A stretch of DNA of 64,000 bases from contig JBFWNN010000025.1 of NCBI GenBank assembly GCA_050251035.1, forward strand, positions 11,374 to 75,373. Direction: 5' to 3'. Made by a program: the position numbers and the translations under genes. Of this stretch, positions 52,038-60,508 are shown piece after piece; within the stretch, counting starts at the first letter, position 1; each line of letters begins with the position of its first letter. The notes beneath the pieces were generated by a model. The model was not told where the DNA came from, ran no database searches, and saw only the letters and a list, made by a program, of their open reading frames with translations. Source of the DNA: Taklimakanibacter sp050251035. GTDB taxonomy: Bacteria > Pseudomonadota > Alphaproteobacteria > Rhizobiales > Aestuariivirgaceae.

Positions 52038-53110
52038 GCTTTCGCCATCTCGCTGGTCCGCGCGGCGAGGTCGCGCATGTCCTCACCGAGCTGCTCCAGC
52101 GCGAAGCGCAAGGTGAAGAGGCGGGCCGCGTCCTCGCGCGGCAGGCGCGTCCTGTCGTCGACGAGGCCTTCGATCGCCAACGCCAGGGCCCTGACGCTCG
52201 CCTGATAATTGTCGATCGAAGGCGCGGCGATGCGCGCGAGAAGCGCTGCCGAGATGCCCCGCAGCATGGCGCCGGCATCCTTGCGCAATGAGGCCAGGAG
52301 CGGCGTGAAATCGGCGATGATCGCTTCCGGCAGCGGCTTCACCGCCGCGCGCCCCGTCATCACCAGGTCATGACGCACGCGATAGAGCGTGCGCACGACG
52401 GGCTCGGGATCGCGATCGTCGCTGACCCGCATCTTGCGCTCGCGGGCCGCCTCGTCGGCCGCGGTCTCGGCCTGTTTCAGGGCGGCGCGAATCTTGGCAT
52501 GGAGCGGCGGCACGCCCTGGCGGCCGAGATCGCTGGTGAGCCCGTCCATCAGCCTGTCCATGAGATCGGCATTGAGGCTCGCGACCCTGCCGGCGGCTTC
52601 GCGCAACTGGCTGTGCGCGCGGGTGGGCAGGATCACGAAAGTGACGGCCAGCGCCACGATATTGCCGATGACGATCTCGATCACGCGGTCGATCGCCGAG
52701 ACGAGCGGATTGGCGGCATGGCCATAGATCGGCAGCATGACGATGAGGGCGGTGACCGGCGCCACCCGGAAGATCGGATTGACCGCTGCCAGGTAGGCGA
52801 GCGGCAGGATCGCCGCGGCGATGGCGATGCCGAGGCCCACATCGGTGACATGCGGGATGGTGATGGCGACGGCGGCGCCGTAGAGCGCTCCGGCCAGCGT
52901 TCCCCAGAGCCGGTCGAGAGCCGCCTTGAGCGAGCCGCCGACGCTGGTCTGGACGACGAGCAAAGCGGTGATGACGGCCCACCAGCCCTGCGGCAATCCC
53001 GAAAGCTTCACCACCGCGAAGGCGGCGATGACGGCCGTCACCACCCGCAGCGCATGGCGCAATTCGGCAATGTGCCGGCGAAAGAAGGCGAGCGGGTCCG
53101 GCATGTTCAT
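52001..53110 (-). CDS. FUSC-family inner-membrane protein
   Basis: A 369-residue protein. The N-terminal half has about six hydrophobic segments (residues about 20-160). It includes KLSGLPQGWWAVITALLVVQ and VQTSVGGSLKAALDRLWGTL, the fusaric-acid-resistance-like motif. The rest is cytoplasmic and helical. FUSC proteins are thought to export aromatic acids. The ATG at 53110 has AAGG eight bases upstream; a TTG at 53140 has less support. It converges with the UPF0303 gene. Confidence 0.87.
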   Translation of the reverse strand: MNMPDPLAFFRRHIAELRHALRVVTAVIAAFAVVKLSGLPQGWWAVITALLVVQTSVGGSLKAALDRLWGTLAGALYGAAVAITIPHVTDVGLGIAIAAAILPLAYLAAVNPIFRVAPVTALIVMLPIYGHAANPLVSAIDRVIEIVIGNIVALAVTFVILPTRAHSQLREAAGRVASLNADLMDRLMDGLTSDLGRQGVPPLHAKIRAALKQAETAADEAARERKMRVSDDRDPEPVVRTLYRVRHDLVMTGRAAVKPLPEAIIADFTPLLASLRKDAGAMLRGISAALLARIAAPSIDNYQASVRALALAIEGLVDDRTRLPREDAARLFTLRFALEQLGEDMRDLAARTSEMAKAHSGASASPSSG

Positions 53111-53157
53111 GCGGATGACCTTATCCGAAAAGTCGGGCAACTTTTCGGGGCCATGCG
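53111..53157. repeat. Short palindromic intergenic element
   Basis: CCGAAAAG and CTTTTCGG (53126-53149) flank an 8-base centre TCGGGCAA, inside a longer stretch running from GCGGATGACCTTAT to GGGGCCATGCG. The wording resembles intergenic palindromes dispersed in Rhizobiales genomes. It fills the 48-bp gap between the DUF4893 and FUSC genes. Confidence 0.5.
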
Positions 53158-53158
53158 G

Positions 53159-53752
53159 TCACCGCGTGAGCTCGAGGATGTCGAGCTTCGATTCATATTT
53201 GGGCGAGGGGAATTCGAGGCGCACGCGGTTCTCGTCCGGACGCAACGCATAGGCGACCTGGTCGCGATCGGGATCGCTGCCGTATTTCTTGGGTTCCTCG
53301 TCGCGATAGTGGAGGGCGCCGAGATAAATGAGGCGCGTGTCGTCGTCGGTATAGAAGGCGCCGGCGGTGCGCTGCGACCCGGTGAGCTTCTCGAGCTTCC
53401 AGCCCGAACCGTCGTCGCTGACCCGGCATTTGAACCAGCCATAGACGGTGAGCGGCAGGTTGCCGCCGAGCTTCACGGTGCGGCATTGCCAGTCGCCGGT
53501 CATGTCGAAGTCCTTCGAGAAGGGGAGGGTTTTGCCGGCGAGGATCGCATCGAGGGTTGCGACATCCGCGGGCGAGCCGCCTCTTTTTGCTTCGTCTATG
53601 GATTCGGCACGGATCTTTTCGAAGGACGCAAGACGGGTCTTGTCCGCCGCCGTCATGATCTTGTCGATCGCGCCATCGGCGGCGGCCGTGGTGGCGAAGC
53701 CGGCCATGGCCAGGACCACGGATCCGCTGCGCATAAGGTCCTTCAGCATCAT
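53159..53752 (-). CDS. DUF4893 domain protein, exported
   Basis: A 197-residue protein with an N-terminal signal peptide (LMRSGSVVLAMAGFATTAAA). The mature part begins DGAIDKIMTAADKTRLASFE and contains DFDMTGDWQCRTVKLGGNLP and TVYGWFKCRVSDDGSGWKLE, which match DUF4893, a periplasmic or envelope family of unknown function. The start at 53752 has GGAG six bases upstream; longer in-frame sequence is not protein-like. It is divergent from the cysteine-lattice lipoprotein. Confidence 0.82.
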   Translation of the reverse strand: MMLKDLMRSGSVVLAMAGFATTAAADGAIDKIMTAADKTRLASFEKIRAESIDEAKRGGSPADVATLDAILAGKTLPFSKDFDMTGDWQCRTVKLGGNLPLTVYGWFKCRVSDDGSGWKLEKLTGSQRTAGAFYTDDDTRLIYLGALHYRDEEPKKYGSDPDRDQVAYALRPDENRVRLEFPSPKYESKLDILELTR

Positions 53753-53886
53753 GGGATTCTCCGAGTCGACCGGGGAGGTGATGGTAGAGGCATGGCGGTC
53801 GAGCAGCAAGTCTGCGGCACGTGACGAGCGCAGTGATTCCCTTGCCGCGCCGGGCGCTCTATAGTGACCGGACGGAACCGCTTCAC

Positions 53887-55902
53887 ATGGCAATGTTCAT
53901 GACACGAGTGCCGCTCATCTGGCTGGCCTTTCTCGCGCTGCTCCTGTCCGGATGCGACTCTGCCGAGGACCTGGTGAATCGGAGATTGCCTCCCGTGCCG
54001 GCCGAACAGCACCGTGCGACCGCCATCCAGGCCGCGCGGGCGGCAATGGCGGAGCTCGACGATGCCAATGTCGGATTCAACCTGCGTATCGAGGACATTG
54101 CGGCGGCCTTGAATGCGAGCGGTGGCACCGAGCGGCTCGGCGTTGCGCAATTCAGGATGCGCGGAGACCGCCAGCTCGTTCTTGCGGAAGCGGACGTGAC
54201 GCGGACGTTTTCCAGGGCGGATTTTCCCGAGCTCGATGAGAATACAAAGCGCCTCATCGAAGCGCTGAAACCGGAAATAAAAGGAAGGATTGCTTTCGGA
54301 TTGGGCATCACCGGCACGAACGCCCTCACGAAGGACGGGGAACTCACGATCGGACTTCGCCTGCACCCGCTCTTTCGAAACATGGAGGTCGAACGCGTGG
54401 CCTTGGCGGGGGAACTCGACGTTGATCTCGTGATAACGCTCATGAACAGCCTGGCGGACAAGATTTCGGGCGAGCTGAGCCGTGTGGAGGTTGCAACCTT
54501 GTCCATTCCGACCGTTCCCTTCAAACGGGGTGATCTCTTGCACGCGATCGCGCTCGAGACTGCCGGCGGTGTCGGTGAAAAGATCACCATCTCGGCAGGA
54601 CCGGTTTCATCACCGGTCGATGTGCGGTCAGTGGCGTGGCTCGTCGATGGCGGCAATGTCGCTGTCATTGCCGAACTTGCGCCGGTCGGCGCTTCGTCCG
54701 TCGCCCGCTCCGGCCCTGCGGGCAAGGAGGACTTCGCTCGGCTGCAAACGGAGTTCGCGCGGAAATTGACGGCGGGCCTGGGTGTCGCACACCCGGCTTT
54801 GGCCAATTGGGCCGGGGTGAGCAAAAAGCTGGTCGCCGAACTCGTCAATGCCGCGCTTGCGCGGGCGCAGCCGTGTTTTGAAGCGGAGGCTTCCCTGGTG
54901 GATCGCAGCTTCAGCGCCAGAATCGAGCTGCCCGACAATTCGCCGATCGACTGCACACCGAAGATCGATTGCACGCCGAAGCGAGACTGCAGCACTGCAC
55001 GCAACTGCATCCAGGCGGAAGACTGCACACCGACGCGTGACTGCCAGGTGTGCGCGCTGGGAGCATGTTTCGACGATCCGGCCTGCAAGCGCGAGAACGG
55101 TGTCGCGAGAGACAATTGTGAGATCGGAAAGGCCGTGCGCAAGCTCGAATGCGAGCGCCTCGGGGCTCCGGACCTGGCCGTGTGCGAGACGGAAAGGGCA
55201 GCGGAAAAGACAACGTGCGAGGCTGGCAAGGCGGCAAGGAAGCTCGCCTGCGAAGCGGGAAAACAACGCCTCGAGAAACTGGCGGGAACCGGAAGGCTTG
55301 CAAACCTTGCCGGGAGAATTGGCGGGTCGGCCGACATCTCCGTCTGCATGAAGGAATTCGCAGCGGCGCCTTCGCTGGATAGGGCGGCGGTTTCAGCAAC
55401 CGTCGGCGGCCGGGGCGTCGTCGATCTCGGAATTGACTACGTTCCCCTGGAGATCGCAGGCTACTTTGCCTGTCAGCCGCCATGGACCGAAGACAAGCGC
55501 ATCCAGGTCTCGGTGCCCGAGCAGCCCGTCAAACTCGATGCGCCCCTGATCCTCGAAACTTCGACATCAAACGCGACGCTGAGAACCAGCCTCAACACCT
55601 TGGCGCTTGCCGCCCATATGCGTCCGGGTCCCCGTGACCTCATCCTCGGAAGCTACGGCATGCGTGCCAGCTGTTCGCCGGTCGGCGCGATGCTCAATGC
55701 GGTGACATTGGACGGCACACGGTCGGTCCCCGAGATCAACGGAGACTTCAGGCTGCCGGGCGAGGACCGTACGCTTGTCCTGACATTGGAGCCGGTGACA
55801 TTTCGCGTCTCCGGCACGAATGCGGTTGCCAATGCGGCCTATGCGCCGAATGCGAAGGCACTCATTCTCGACGGCGCCCTTTCGGCTGCGCCTGCCAATT
55901 AA
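53887..55902 (+). CDS. Lipoprotein with a hexad then hendecad cysteine lattice, function unknown
   Basis: A 671-residue protein. The N terminus MAMFMTRVPLIWLAFLALLL runs into the lipobox LLSGC (Cys21), so it is a lipid-anchored envelope protein. Residues 22-340 and 465-671 look beta-rich and match no family I recognise. In between are 14 cysteines: C356, 362, 368, 374, 380 and 386 every six residues (DCTPK-type units), then C389, 400, 411, 422, 433, 444 and 455 every 11 residues (CExGKAxRKLx units), plus C394. Helical 11-mers with one Cys per unit suggest a right-handed coil with a cysteine stripe. It converges on the L,D-transpeptidase gene with a 4-base overlap. Of the three ATGs at 53887, 53893 and 53899 I took the first. 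Confidence 0.78.
   Translation: MAMFMTRVPLIWLAFLALLLSGCDSAEDLVNRRLPPVPAEQHRATAIQAARAAMAELDDANVGFNLRIEDIAAALNASGGTERLGVAQFRMRGDRQLVLAEADVTRTFSRADFPELDENTKRLIEALKPEIKGRIAFGLGITGTNALTKDGELTIGLRLHPLFRNMEVERVALAGELDVDLVITLMNSLADKISGELSRVEVATLSIPTVPFKRGDLLHAIALETAGGVGEKITISAGPVSSPVDVRSVAWLVDGGNVAVIAELAPVGASSVARSGPAGKEDFARLQTEFARKLTAGLGVAHPALANWAGVSKKLVAELVNAALARAQPCFEAEASLVDRSFSARIELPDNSPIDCTPKIDCTPKRDCSTARNCIQAEDCTPTRDCQVCALGACFDDPACKRENGVARDNCEIGKAVRKLECERLGAPDLAVCETERAAEKTTCEAGKAARKLACEAGKQRLEKLAGTGRLANLAGRIGGSADISVCMKEFAAAPSLDRAAVSATVGGRGVVDLGIDYVPLEIAGYFACQPPWTEDKRIQVSVPEQPVKLDAPLILETSTSNATLRTSLNTLALAAHMRPGPRDLILGSYGMRASCSPVGAMLNAVTLDGTRSVPEINGDFRLPGEDRTLVLTLEPVTFRVSGTNAVANAAYAPNAKALILDGALSAAPAN
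54952..55251 (+). repeat. Cysteine-lattice repeats (18-bp then 33-bp period)
   Basis: The coding sequence contains TGC or TGT codons at a strict spacing: six at 18-bp intervals (54952-55044), then seven at 33-bp intervals (55051-55251). The DNA copies are diverged from each other while the cysteine register is kept. That implies selection on the spacing and not a recent tandem duplication. Confidence 0.85.
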
Positions 55903-57161
55903 TACTCGCTGCGCGGCTGCGGCTGGCCGGAGACGAAGCCGGTGAAATCGAGATGATAGATATCGGGGCGGAAATGGATGCGGCCGTCCTCGGTGGCCCA
56001 GGCGGTCAGATACATGATGCGGAGATCGGGGCCGTTTTTCACCGGCTTGTCGAGGCGCCGGCCGGTCGCGGCGATGTTCTCGATCATGTTGGCGTCGAAG
56101 CCGTCCTGGCCGGACAGGATCCAGTCGACCAGCACATCGACGCGGTCGACGCGGATGCAGCCCGAGCTCAGATAGCGGGCGTTCTGGCCGAACAATTCGC
56201 GCGTCGGCGTGTCATGCAGATAGACCGCATATTTGTTGGGGAAGTTGATCTTGACCGTCGCCATGGCGTTCTGGTCGCCGGGATCCTGGCGGAACAGGAA
56301 GAGGTTGCTCGGCGTCGCCCCCCAGTCGACGTAACGCGGATCGACCTCGCGTCCGGTCGCCTTCTCGATGACGCGGATGCGCATCTTGCTCAAGACATCG
56401 GGGTCCTTGGCGAGCTTGGGCAAGAGGTCGCGCTTGACGATGGAATCGGGCGCCGTCCAGTAGGGATTGAAATTGATGTCGCTGATCCGGCTCATGAGCA
56501 CCGGCGAGGGGCGGTCGATCTTGCCGGCGACGATATTGTGCCGGGAGTAGACGGCGCCGAAATTCACCGCCTCGAGCTGGGCCGAGGGGATATTCACCAG
56601 GATGTAGCGCGGCCCGAGCTTTGCGGCATAGGCGGCGACGCGCGGCTGGTTGATGCGCAACTGCTGCAGCCGCGCGCCCGCTGGAACATTGAGCTCGGCC
56701 AAAGTGCGGTCGTCGGTCTTGCCGGTGGTGGCGAGGCCGTGATTGGACTGGAAGGCCTTGAGCGCGTTGCGCACCTCGAGGGAGAACTTTTCCGGCATGT
56801 CGACGTCGAGGCTCTCGGGCGGCAGATAGCCTTCCGCCACCAGCCGCTGGCGCAGGAAGACGACCTGCCGGCTGACGTCGCCCTTCTCGAGGCCGCGCTC
56901 GCTGAGCGTCGGCCAGCCGCCGATGCGGGTGATGTGCTCATACATGGCGACCGCCGCGTCCATGGCCTGGGGCGATGCCGGGGTGAGCAGGGCGGCCTGG
57001 CTTTCGCCGCCCAGGATTTCGGTCTGGGTGGCCAGCTTGCCGTCGGGCGCCTTGCGCGTGAGCGAACTGATCGAGCCCGTATAGTCGTCGGACTGGGCGA
57101 AGGCTGCGGCGCCAAAGCCCATGCAGAACAGGAAAGCGAAAGTGTAGATCGGCCGTGTCAT
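55899..57161 (-). CDS. L,D-transpeptidase (YkuD) with peptidoglycan-binding domain
   Basis: A 420-residue exported enzyme (signal peptide TFAFLFCMGFGAAAFAQ). A peptidoglycan-binding helical domain is seen in SRQVVFLRQRLVAEGYLPPE and LKAFQSNHGLATTGKTDDRT (residues about 97-155). The YkuD catalytic motif is HDTPTRELFGQNARYLSSGC followed by IRVD, with the catalytic Cys in SSGC (near residue 334). It links peptidoglycan stems by 3-3 bonds or attaches proteins to them. The start at 57161 precedes the signal peptide directly. It shares its 3' end with the cysteine-lattice lipoprotein. Confidence 0.92.
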   Translation of the reverse strand: MTRPIYTFAFLFCMGFGAAAFAQSDDYTGSISSLTRKAPDGKLATQTEILGGESQAALLTPASPQAMDAAVAMYEHITRIGGWPTLSERGLEKGDVSRQVVFLRQRLVAEGYLPPESLDVDMPEKFSLEVRNALKAFQSNHGLATTGKTDDRTLAELNVPAGARLQQLRINQPRVAAYAAKLGPRYILVNIPSAQLEAVNFGAVYSRHNIVAGKIDRPSPVLMSRISDINFNPYWTAPDSIVKRDLLPKLAKDPDVLSKMRIRVIEKATGREVDPRYVDWGATPSNLFLFRQDPGDQNAMATVKINFPNKYAVYLHDTPTRELFGQNARYLSSGCIRVDRVDVLVDWILSGQDGFDANMIENIAATGRRLDKPVKNGPDLRIMYLTAWATEDGRIHFRPDIYHLDFTGFVSGQPQPRSEY

Positions 57162-57541
57162 GATCGTGAGACCCCCAAGTCCCCACAAGACTCGGCGATC
57201 TTGGTAAACCGACGCTTAATCGGCGGAGACTACGTGCCACTAGGCCGGATCGGTGATCTCAGGTCCGAATCGCCGGCAAGTCCTTCGGACTAGGGCTTTC
57301 TCTAAGTTAATCTGGGTTGTCGCATTCCATGGTCCTGCCCCATTCATCGTCCGCATGGGCGGTCGACTGGGTTCCTAATTATTCGTAAAAATCGTTACTT
57401 TACAATATATTACATCTACTGTGACCTGAAAGCCACAGTCGCAGACAAGTTTCGGTCGGATGCACAAGACAGCTTGCGAGAGTACCAATAATTACTTTAC
57501 GTTATTTTTCACAACGGGGGTTGGTTCTGAAGGGGATGACT
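57162..57541. promoter_or_regulatory. 380-bp non-coding region before the outer-membrane protein gene
   Basis: No gene is supported. The left half has normal composition and should hold the promoter of the L,D-transpeptidase. From 57370 to 57520 it is AT-rich (TTACTTTACAATATATTACA, ATAATTACTTTACG), with a 6-bp inverted repeat ACTGTG/CACAGT (57418-57439, 10-base loop). This half probably carries the promoter and a long leader of the outer-membrane protein gene. Confidence 0.5.
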
Positions 57542-58288
57542 ATGAAAAGAGCATTGCTGGGTGTGGCTGCGGCGGTAGCGATCATGACAGGGCCGGCTTT
57601 CGCGGCCGATATCGTGGCGCCGGAGCCCATGGCCCCGAGTTGGTCGGGCCTCTATCTTGGTGTCCATGGCGGCTGGGCCTGGGCCGACCTCGATGCCCAA
57701 TACAACAATCCGGAAACCGACGAAGAATGCTTCGAGAATGACAGCGAATTTCCCGGTGGCTGCGCGATAGACCTGAAGGCCGATGGCCCATTCGTCGGCG
57801 GGCAAGTCGGCTACAATTTCGTCTTCGACGGCGGCCTGATGGTCGGTATCGAGGGTGATTACGCTTGGATGGACCTCAAGGACGATGACTTTGGCGGCAA
57901 TCCCGAAGACAACCCGCCCGGCCCCGCCAACTCCTGGGAAACCCATGTGGAGCAAGAGATCGATCAGGTCGCGTCCGTCAGGGCCAGGCTCGGCTTCGCC
58001 ATGGACAACTTCCTCCCCTTCATCACGGGTGGCTGGGCTTGGGCTCACTCCGAGCGGTCGGCGCATGGCGACTTCGTCGACGACTCGGACAAGAACTGGC
58101 ACGACGGATGGACGATCGGCGGTGGCTTCGAATATCTGATCAGCGAAGACTGGTCGGTGAAGGCCGAGTATCGCTATTACGACTTCGGCAAAGAAACCTA
58201 CATGGTCAATGAGATCACCGACGGCACGGAAGTCGACTTCGACATGCACACCGTGCAGATCGGCATAAACTTCCGCCTCTTCCAGTAA
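57542..58288 (+). CDS. Beta-barrel outer-membrane protein (Omp25/31-like)
   Basis: A 248-residue protein with a signal peptide (KRALLGVAAAVAIMTGPAFA). WSGLYLGVHGGWAWADLDAQ at the mature start, FVGGQVGYNFVF and IEGDYAWMDL, then ARLGFAMDNFLPFITGGWAW and GWTIGGGFEYLISEDWSVKA give the repeated amphipathic strands of an eight-stranded barrel. The C terminus ends in Phe-Arg-Leu-Phe-Gln, with aromatic residues near the end as in outer-membrane proteins. GGGG precedes the ATG. It is probably an abundant surface protein. Confidence 0.9.
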   Translation: MKRALLGVAAAVAIMTGPAFAADIVAPEPMAPSWSGLYLGVHGGWAWADLDAQYNNPETDEECFENDSEFPGGCAIDLKADGPFVGGQVGYNFVFDGGLMVGIEGDYAWMDLKDDDFGGNPEDNPPGPANSWETHVEQEIDQVASVRARLGFAMDNFLPFITGGWAWAHSERSAHGDFVDDSDKNWHDGWTIGGGFEYLISEDWSVKAEYRYYDFGKETYMVNEITDGTEVDFDMHTVQIGINFRLFQ

Positions 58289-58329
58289 CGAGAAAATGGC
58301 TGTCGCCTGACAGCCTCCCTTCGGTGAAG

Positions 58330-58364
58330 GCGCGATGGCTCGGTCATCGCGCTTTTGCTTTTTC
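58330..58364 (+). terminator. Rho-independent terminator of the outer-membrane protein gene
   Basis: GCGCGATG and CATCGCGC form a perfect 8-bp stem with a 7-base loop, followed by TTTTGCTTTTT. It lies 41 bases after the stop codon, in the convergent gap with the flavoprotein gene. Confidence 0.88.
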
Positions 58365-58368
58365 GTCG

Positions 58369-60429
58369 TCAGCCTCGGCCGGCGGAGAGCGCCGTCAGTT
58401 CGCGACGGAAGGGCACCTCCAGGACATCGCGAGGCTCCGAATCGAACTCCTCGGCGAAACGGCGCCCGGCATAGACGGCATGGGCAATGGCGGCGGGCGC
58501 CCAGGCATCGCCAATGGCCGTCACCCGGGCATCGCGCTGCTCGAGGTCGCGATAAAGCGCATCGTAGGGCGTGCGCGAGGTGACGAGGACGACATTCGCC
58601 GTCTCGTGCCGGCGTTCCCTGCCGCTGTAGACGCAGGCGGTGACGAGACCCTGGCCTGAGACCCTGGACAGCGCCTCGCCGGCGTGGATCGCGACGCCGA
58701 GCTCGATGAGCCGCGCCTGGATGAATTTCTGCTCCATGGTGTTGGCCGTATAGGCGGCGGCGACCGAAGCCGGCGTCACATAGGTGATCTTGGTGCCATG
58801 CTTCACCAGGAGTTCGGCAAGGACGCTCGCCATATAATAGTGGTCGTCGTCGAAGATGACGGCCTCGGCGCCCGCGGGCCGCGCGCCCGCCATGATGTCG
58901 TCGGGGGTGAGCACATTCACACCCTCATCCACCGCGACCGGCCCATATTGATGGTGACCGGCGCCGTCGCGACGCCATCTGGCGCCAGTGGCGCAGACGA
59001 TGTGATCGGCGCCGAATTCGAGCGCGGTCTCGGCCGAGAGCTCGCTTTCGAGATAGAGGTCGACATTGGGCATCTTGCCGATCTGCAGGAGGCGCCAGTC
59101 GCGCACCCGGCCCCAGGCGGCAAGCCCGGGCAGCCGGCATTCGCGGGCGACGCGGCCGCCGGCCTCGCTCGCGGCATCGGCGATGGTCACCTGATAGCCG
59201 CGCTGGCCCAGCGCGCGCCCGGCCTCGAGGCCCGCAGGCCCCGCGCCGATGATGAGGACCCGGGCATCGCGCGCCTTGGCGCGGATGCGCTCCGGATGCC
59301 AGCCCTTGCGCCATTCCTCGCCCATCGACGGGTTCTGGGTGCAACGGATCGGTGTCTTCGTATAGTCGCCGGTGACGCAAATGTTGCAGCCGATGCATTC
59401 GCGGATGTCGTCGAGGCGGCCATCCTCGATCTTCTTCGGCAGATAGGGATCGGCGATCGAGGGCCTGGCGGCGCCGATCATGTCCATGATTCCCTGGCGG
59501 ATGACGCGCACCATGGTGTCGGGCGAGGTGTAGCGTCCGACGCCGACCACCGGTTTCGTGGTCAGCTTCTTGACGCCCTTGATATAGGGCTCCTGGAAGC
59601 CTTCCTCGGCAAAACGCGAGGTCTGCGAATCCTTGGGCCAGGCGGACAGCGACAGGTCCCAGAGGTCTGGAAGCTCGGCCATCATGGCGATCGCGTCCTC
59701 GACTTCGTTCGGCTCGAGCCCGGCCTTGCCCATGAACTCGCTCATGGCGATGCGCACCGGCACGCCGCAGCGGTCGCCGACCGCGTCCTTGGTGTCCTCG
59801 ATCACCTCGCGCAGGAGGCGGGCGCGGTTTTCGAGCGCGCCGCCATATTCGTCGCTACGGTCATTGGTGGCGCGCGACAGGAACTGCTGGAAGATGCCGA
59901 GGCCGTGGCCGGCATAGACATAGATCAGGTCATAGCCCGCCTGCCTTCCGCGCAGCGCCGCGGCACGGTGAATCCGGCGCAGGTTCCGGATGTCCTCCTT
60001 GTCCATGGCGCGGGCATGCACCGGATCGAAATGATAGGTCGAGGCGTTCATCGCCATGGGCGCCATCGGCGCCTCGCGCGAATAGAGGTTCGCCGCCGTG
60101 AAACCCGAATGGCAGAGCTCGAGCCCGGCGAGCGACTTGTGCTCGTGGATCTTCTCGGCGATGCGGGCGAGGGTGGGGATGTCGCGGTCGTCCCAGTTGC
60201 GCAATTCGACATAGGGCGCCACGTCGCTGCCGTGATGGATCTCCACCATCTCGGTGCATACGACGCCCCAGCCGCCTTCCGCCTTCATGCCGCGCATGGC
60301 GGCCAGGGCCGAGACATCGCGATAGCCCATGCCATTGCAATGCGGGACCTGATAGAAGCGGTTGCGCGCGGTGACCGGGCCGATGCGGACGGGCTCGAAG
60401 AGGATGTCGTAACGGGGGTCGCGGGTCAT
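58369..60429 (-). CDS. Trimethylamine-dehydrogenase-family iron-sulfur flavoprotein
   Basis: A 686-residue protein: an N-terminal FMN barrel and a C-terminal nucleotide-binding part. It starts MTRDPRYDILFEPVRIGP, and the FMN-linking Cys31 is in RFYQVPHCNG, at the position of Cys30 of trimethylamine dehydrogenase. YVYAGHG keeps the catalytic Tyr and His. The 4Fe-4S cysteines are CIGCNIC, then 11 residues and CTQNP. The second Rossmann motif is VLIIGAGPAGLEAGRALGQR. Two of the three aromatic residues that cage trimethylamine are changed (Tyr60 to Met, Trp355 to Asp), so the substrate is probably a different N-methyl or secondary amine. AGGA precedes the ATG at 60429. Confidence 0.88.
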   Translation of the reverse strand: MTRDPRYDILFEPVRIGPVTARNRFYQVPHCNGMGYRDVSALAAMRGMKAEGGWGVVCTEMVEIHHGSDVAPYVELRNWDDRDIPTLARIAEKIHEHKSLAGLELCHSGFTAANLYSREAPMAPMAMNASTYHFDPVHARAMDKEDIRNLRRIHRAAALRGRQAGYDLIYVYAGHGLGIFQQFLSRATNDRSDEYGGALENRARLLREVIEDTKDAVGDRCGVPVRIAMSEFMGKAGLEPNEVEDAIAMMAELPDLWDLSLSAWPKDSQTSRFAEEGFQEPYIKGVKKLTTKPVVGVGRYTSPDTMVRVIRQGIMDMIGAARPSIADPYLPKKIEDGRLDDIRECIGCNICVTGDYTKTPIRCTQNPSMGEEWRKGWHPERIRAKARDARVLIIGAGPAGLEAGRALGQRGYQVTIADAASEAGGRVARECRLPGLAAWGRVRDWRLLQIGKMPNVDLYLESELSAETALEFGADHIVCATGARWRRDGAGHHQYGPVAVDEGVNVLTPDDIMAGARPAGAEAVIFDDDHYYMASVLAELLVKHGTKITYVTPASVAAAYTANTMEQKFIQARLIELGVAIHAGEALSRVSGQGLVTACVYSGRERRHETANVVLVTSRTPYDALYRDLEQRDARVTAIGDAWAPAAIAHAVYAGRRFAEEFDSEPRDVLEVPFRRELTALSAGRG

Positions 60430-60508
60430 GAAGGGTCCTGCCAAAGGGAACCACTCTGTACCAATGACGGACCAAATCCGCCAGTGCACGACCGGCAAGG
60501 AACCATGA

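Noticed and set aside
57460..57741. A 93-codon frame overlapping the start of the outer-membrane protein gene
   Set aside because: It runs in a different frame through the signal peptide of the clear barrel protein and begins in the AT-rich leader.
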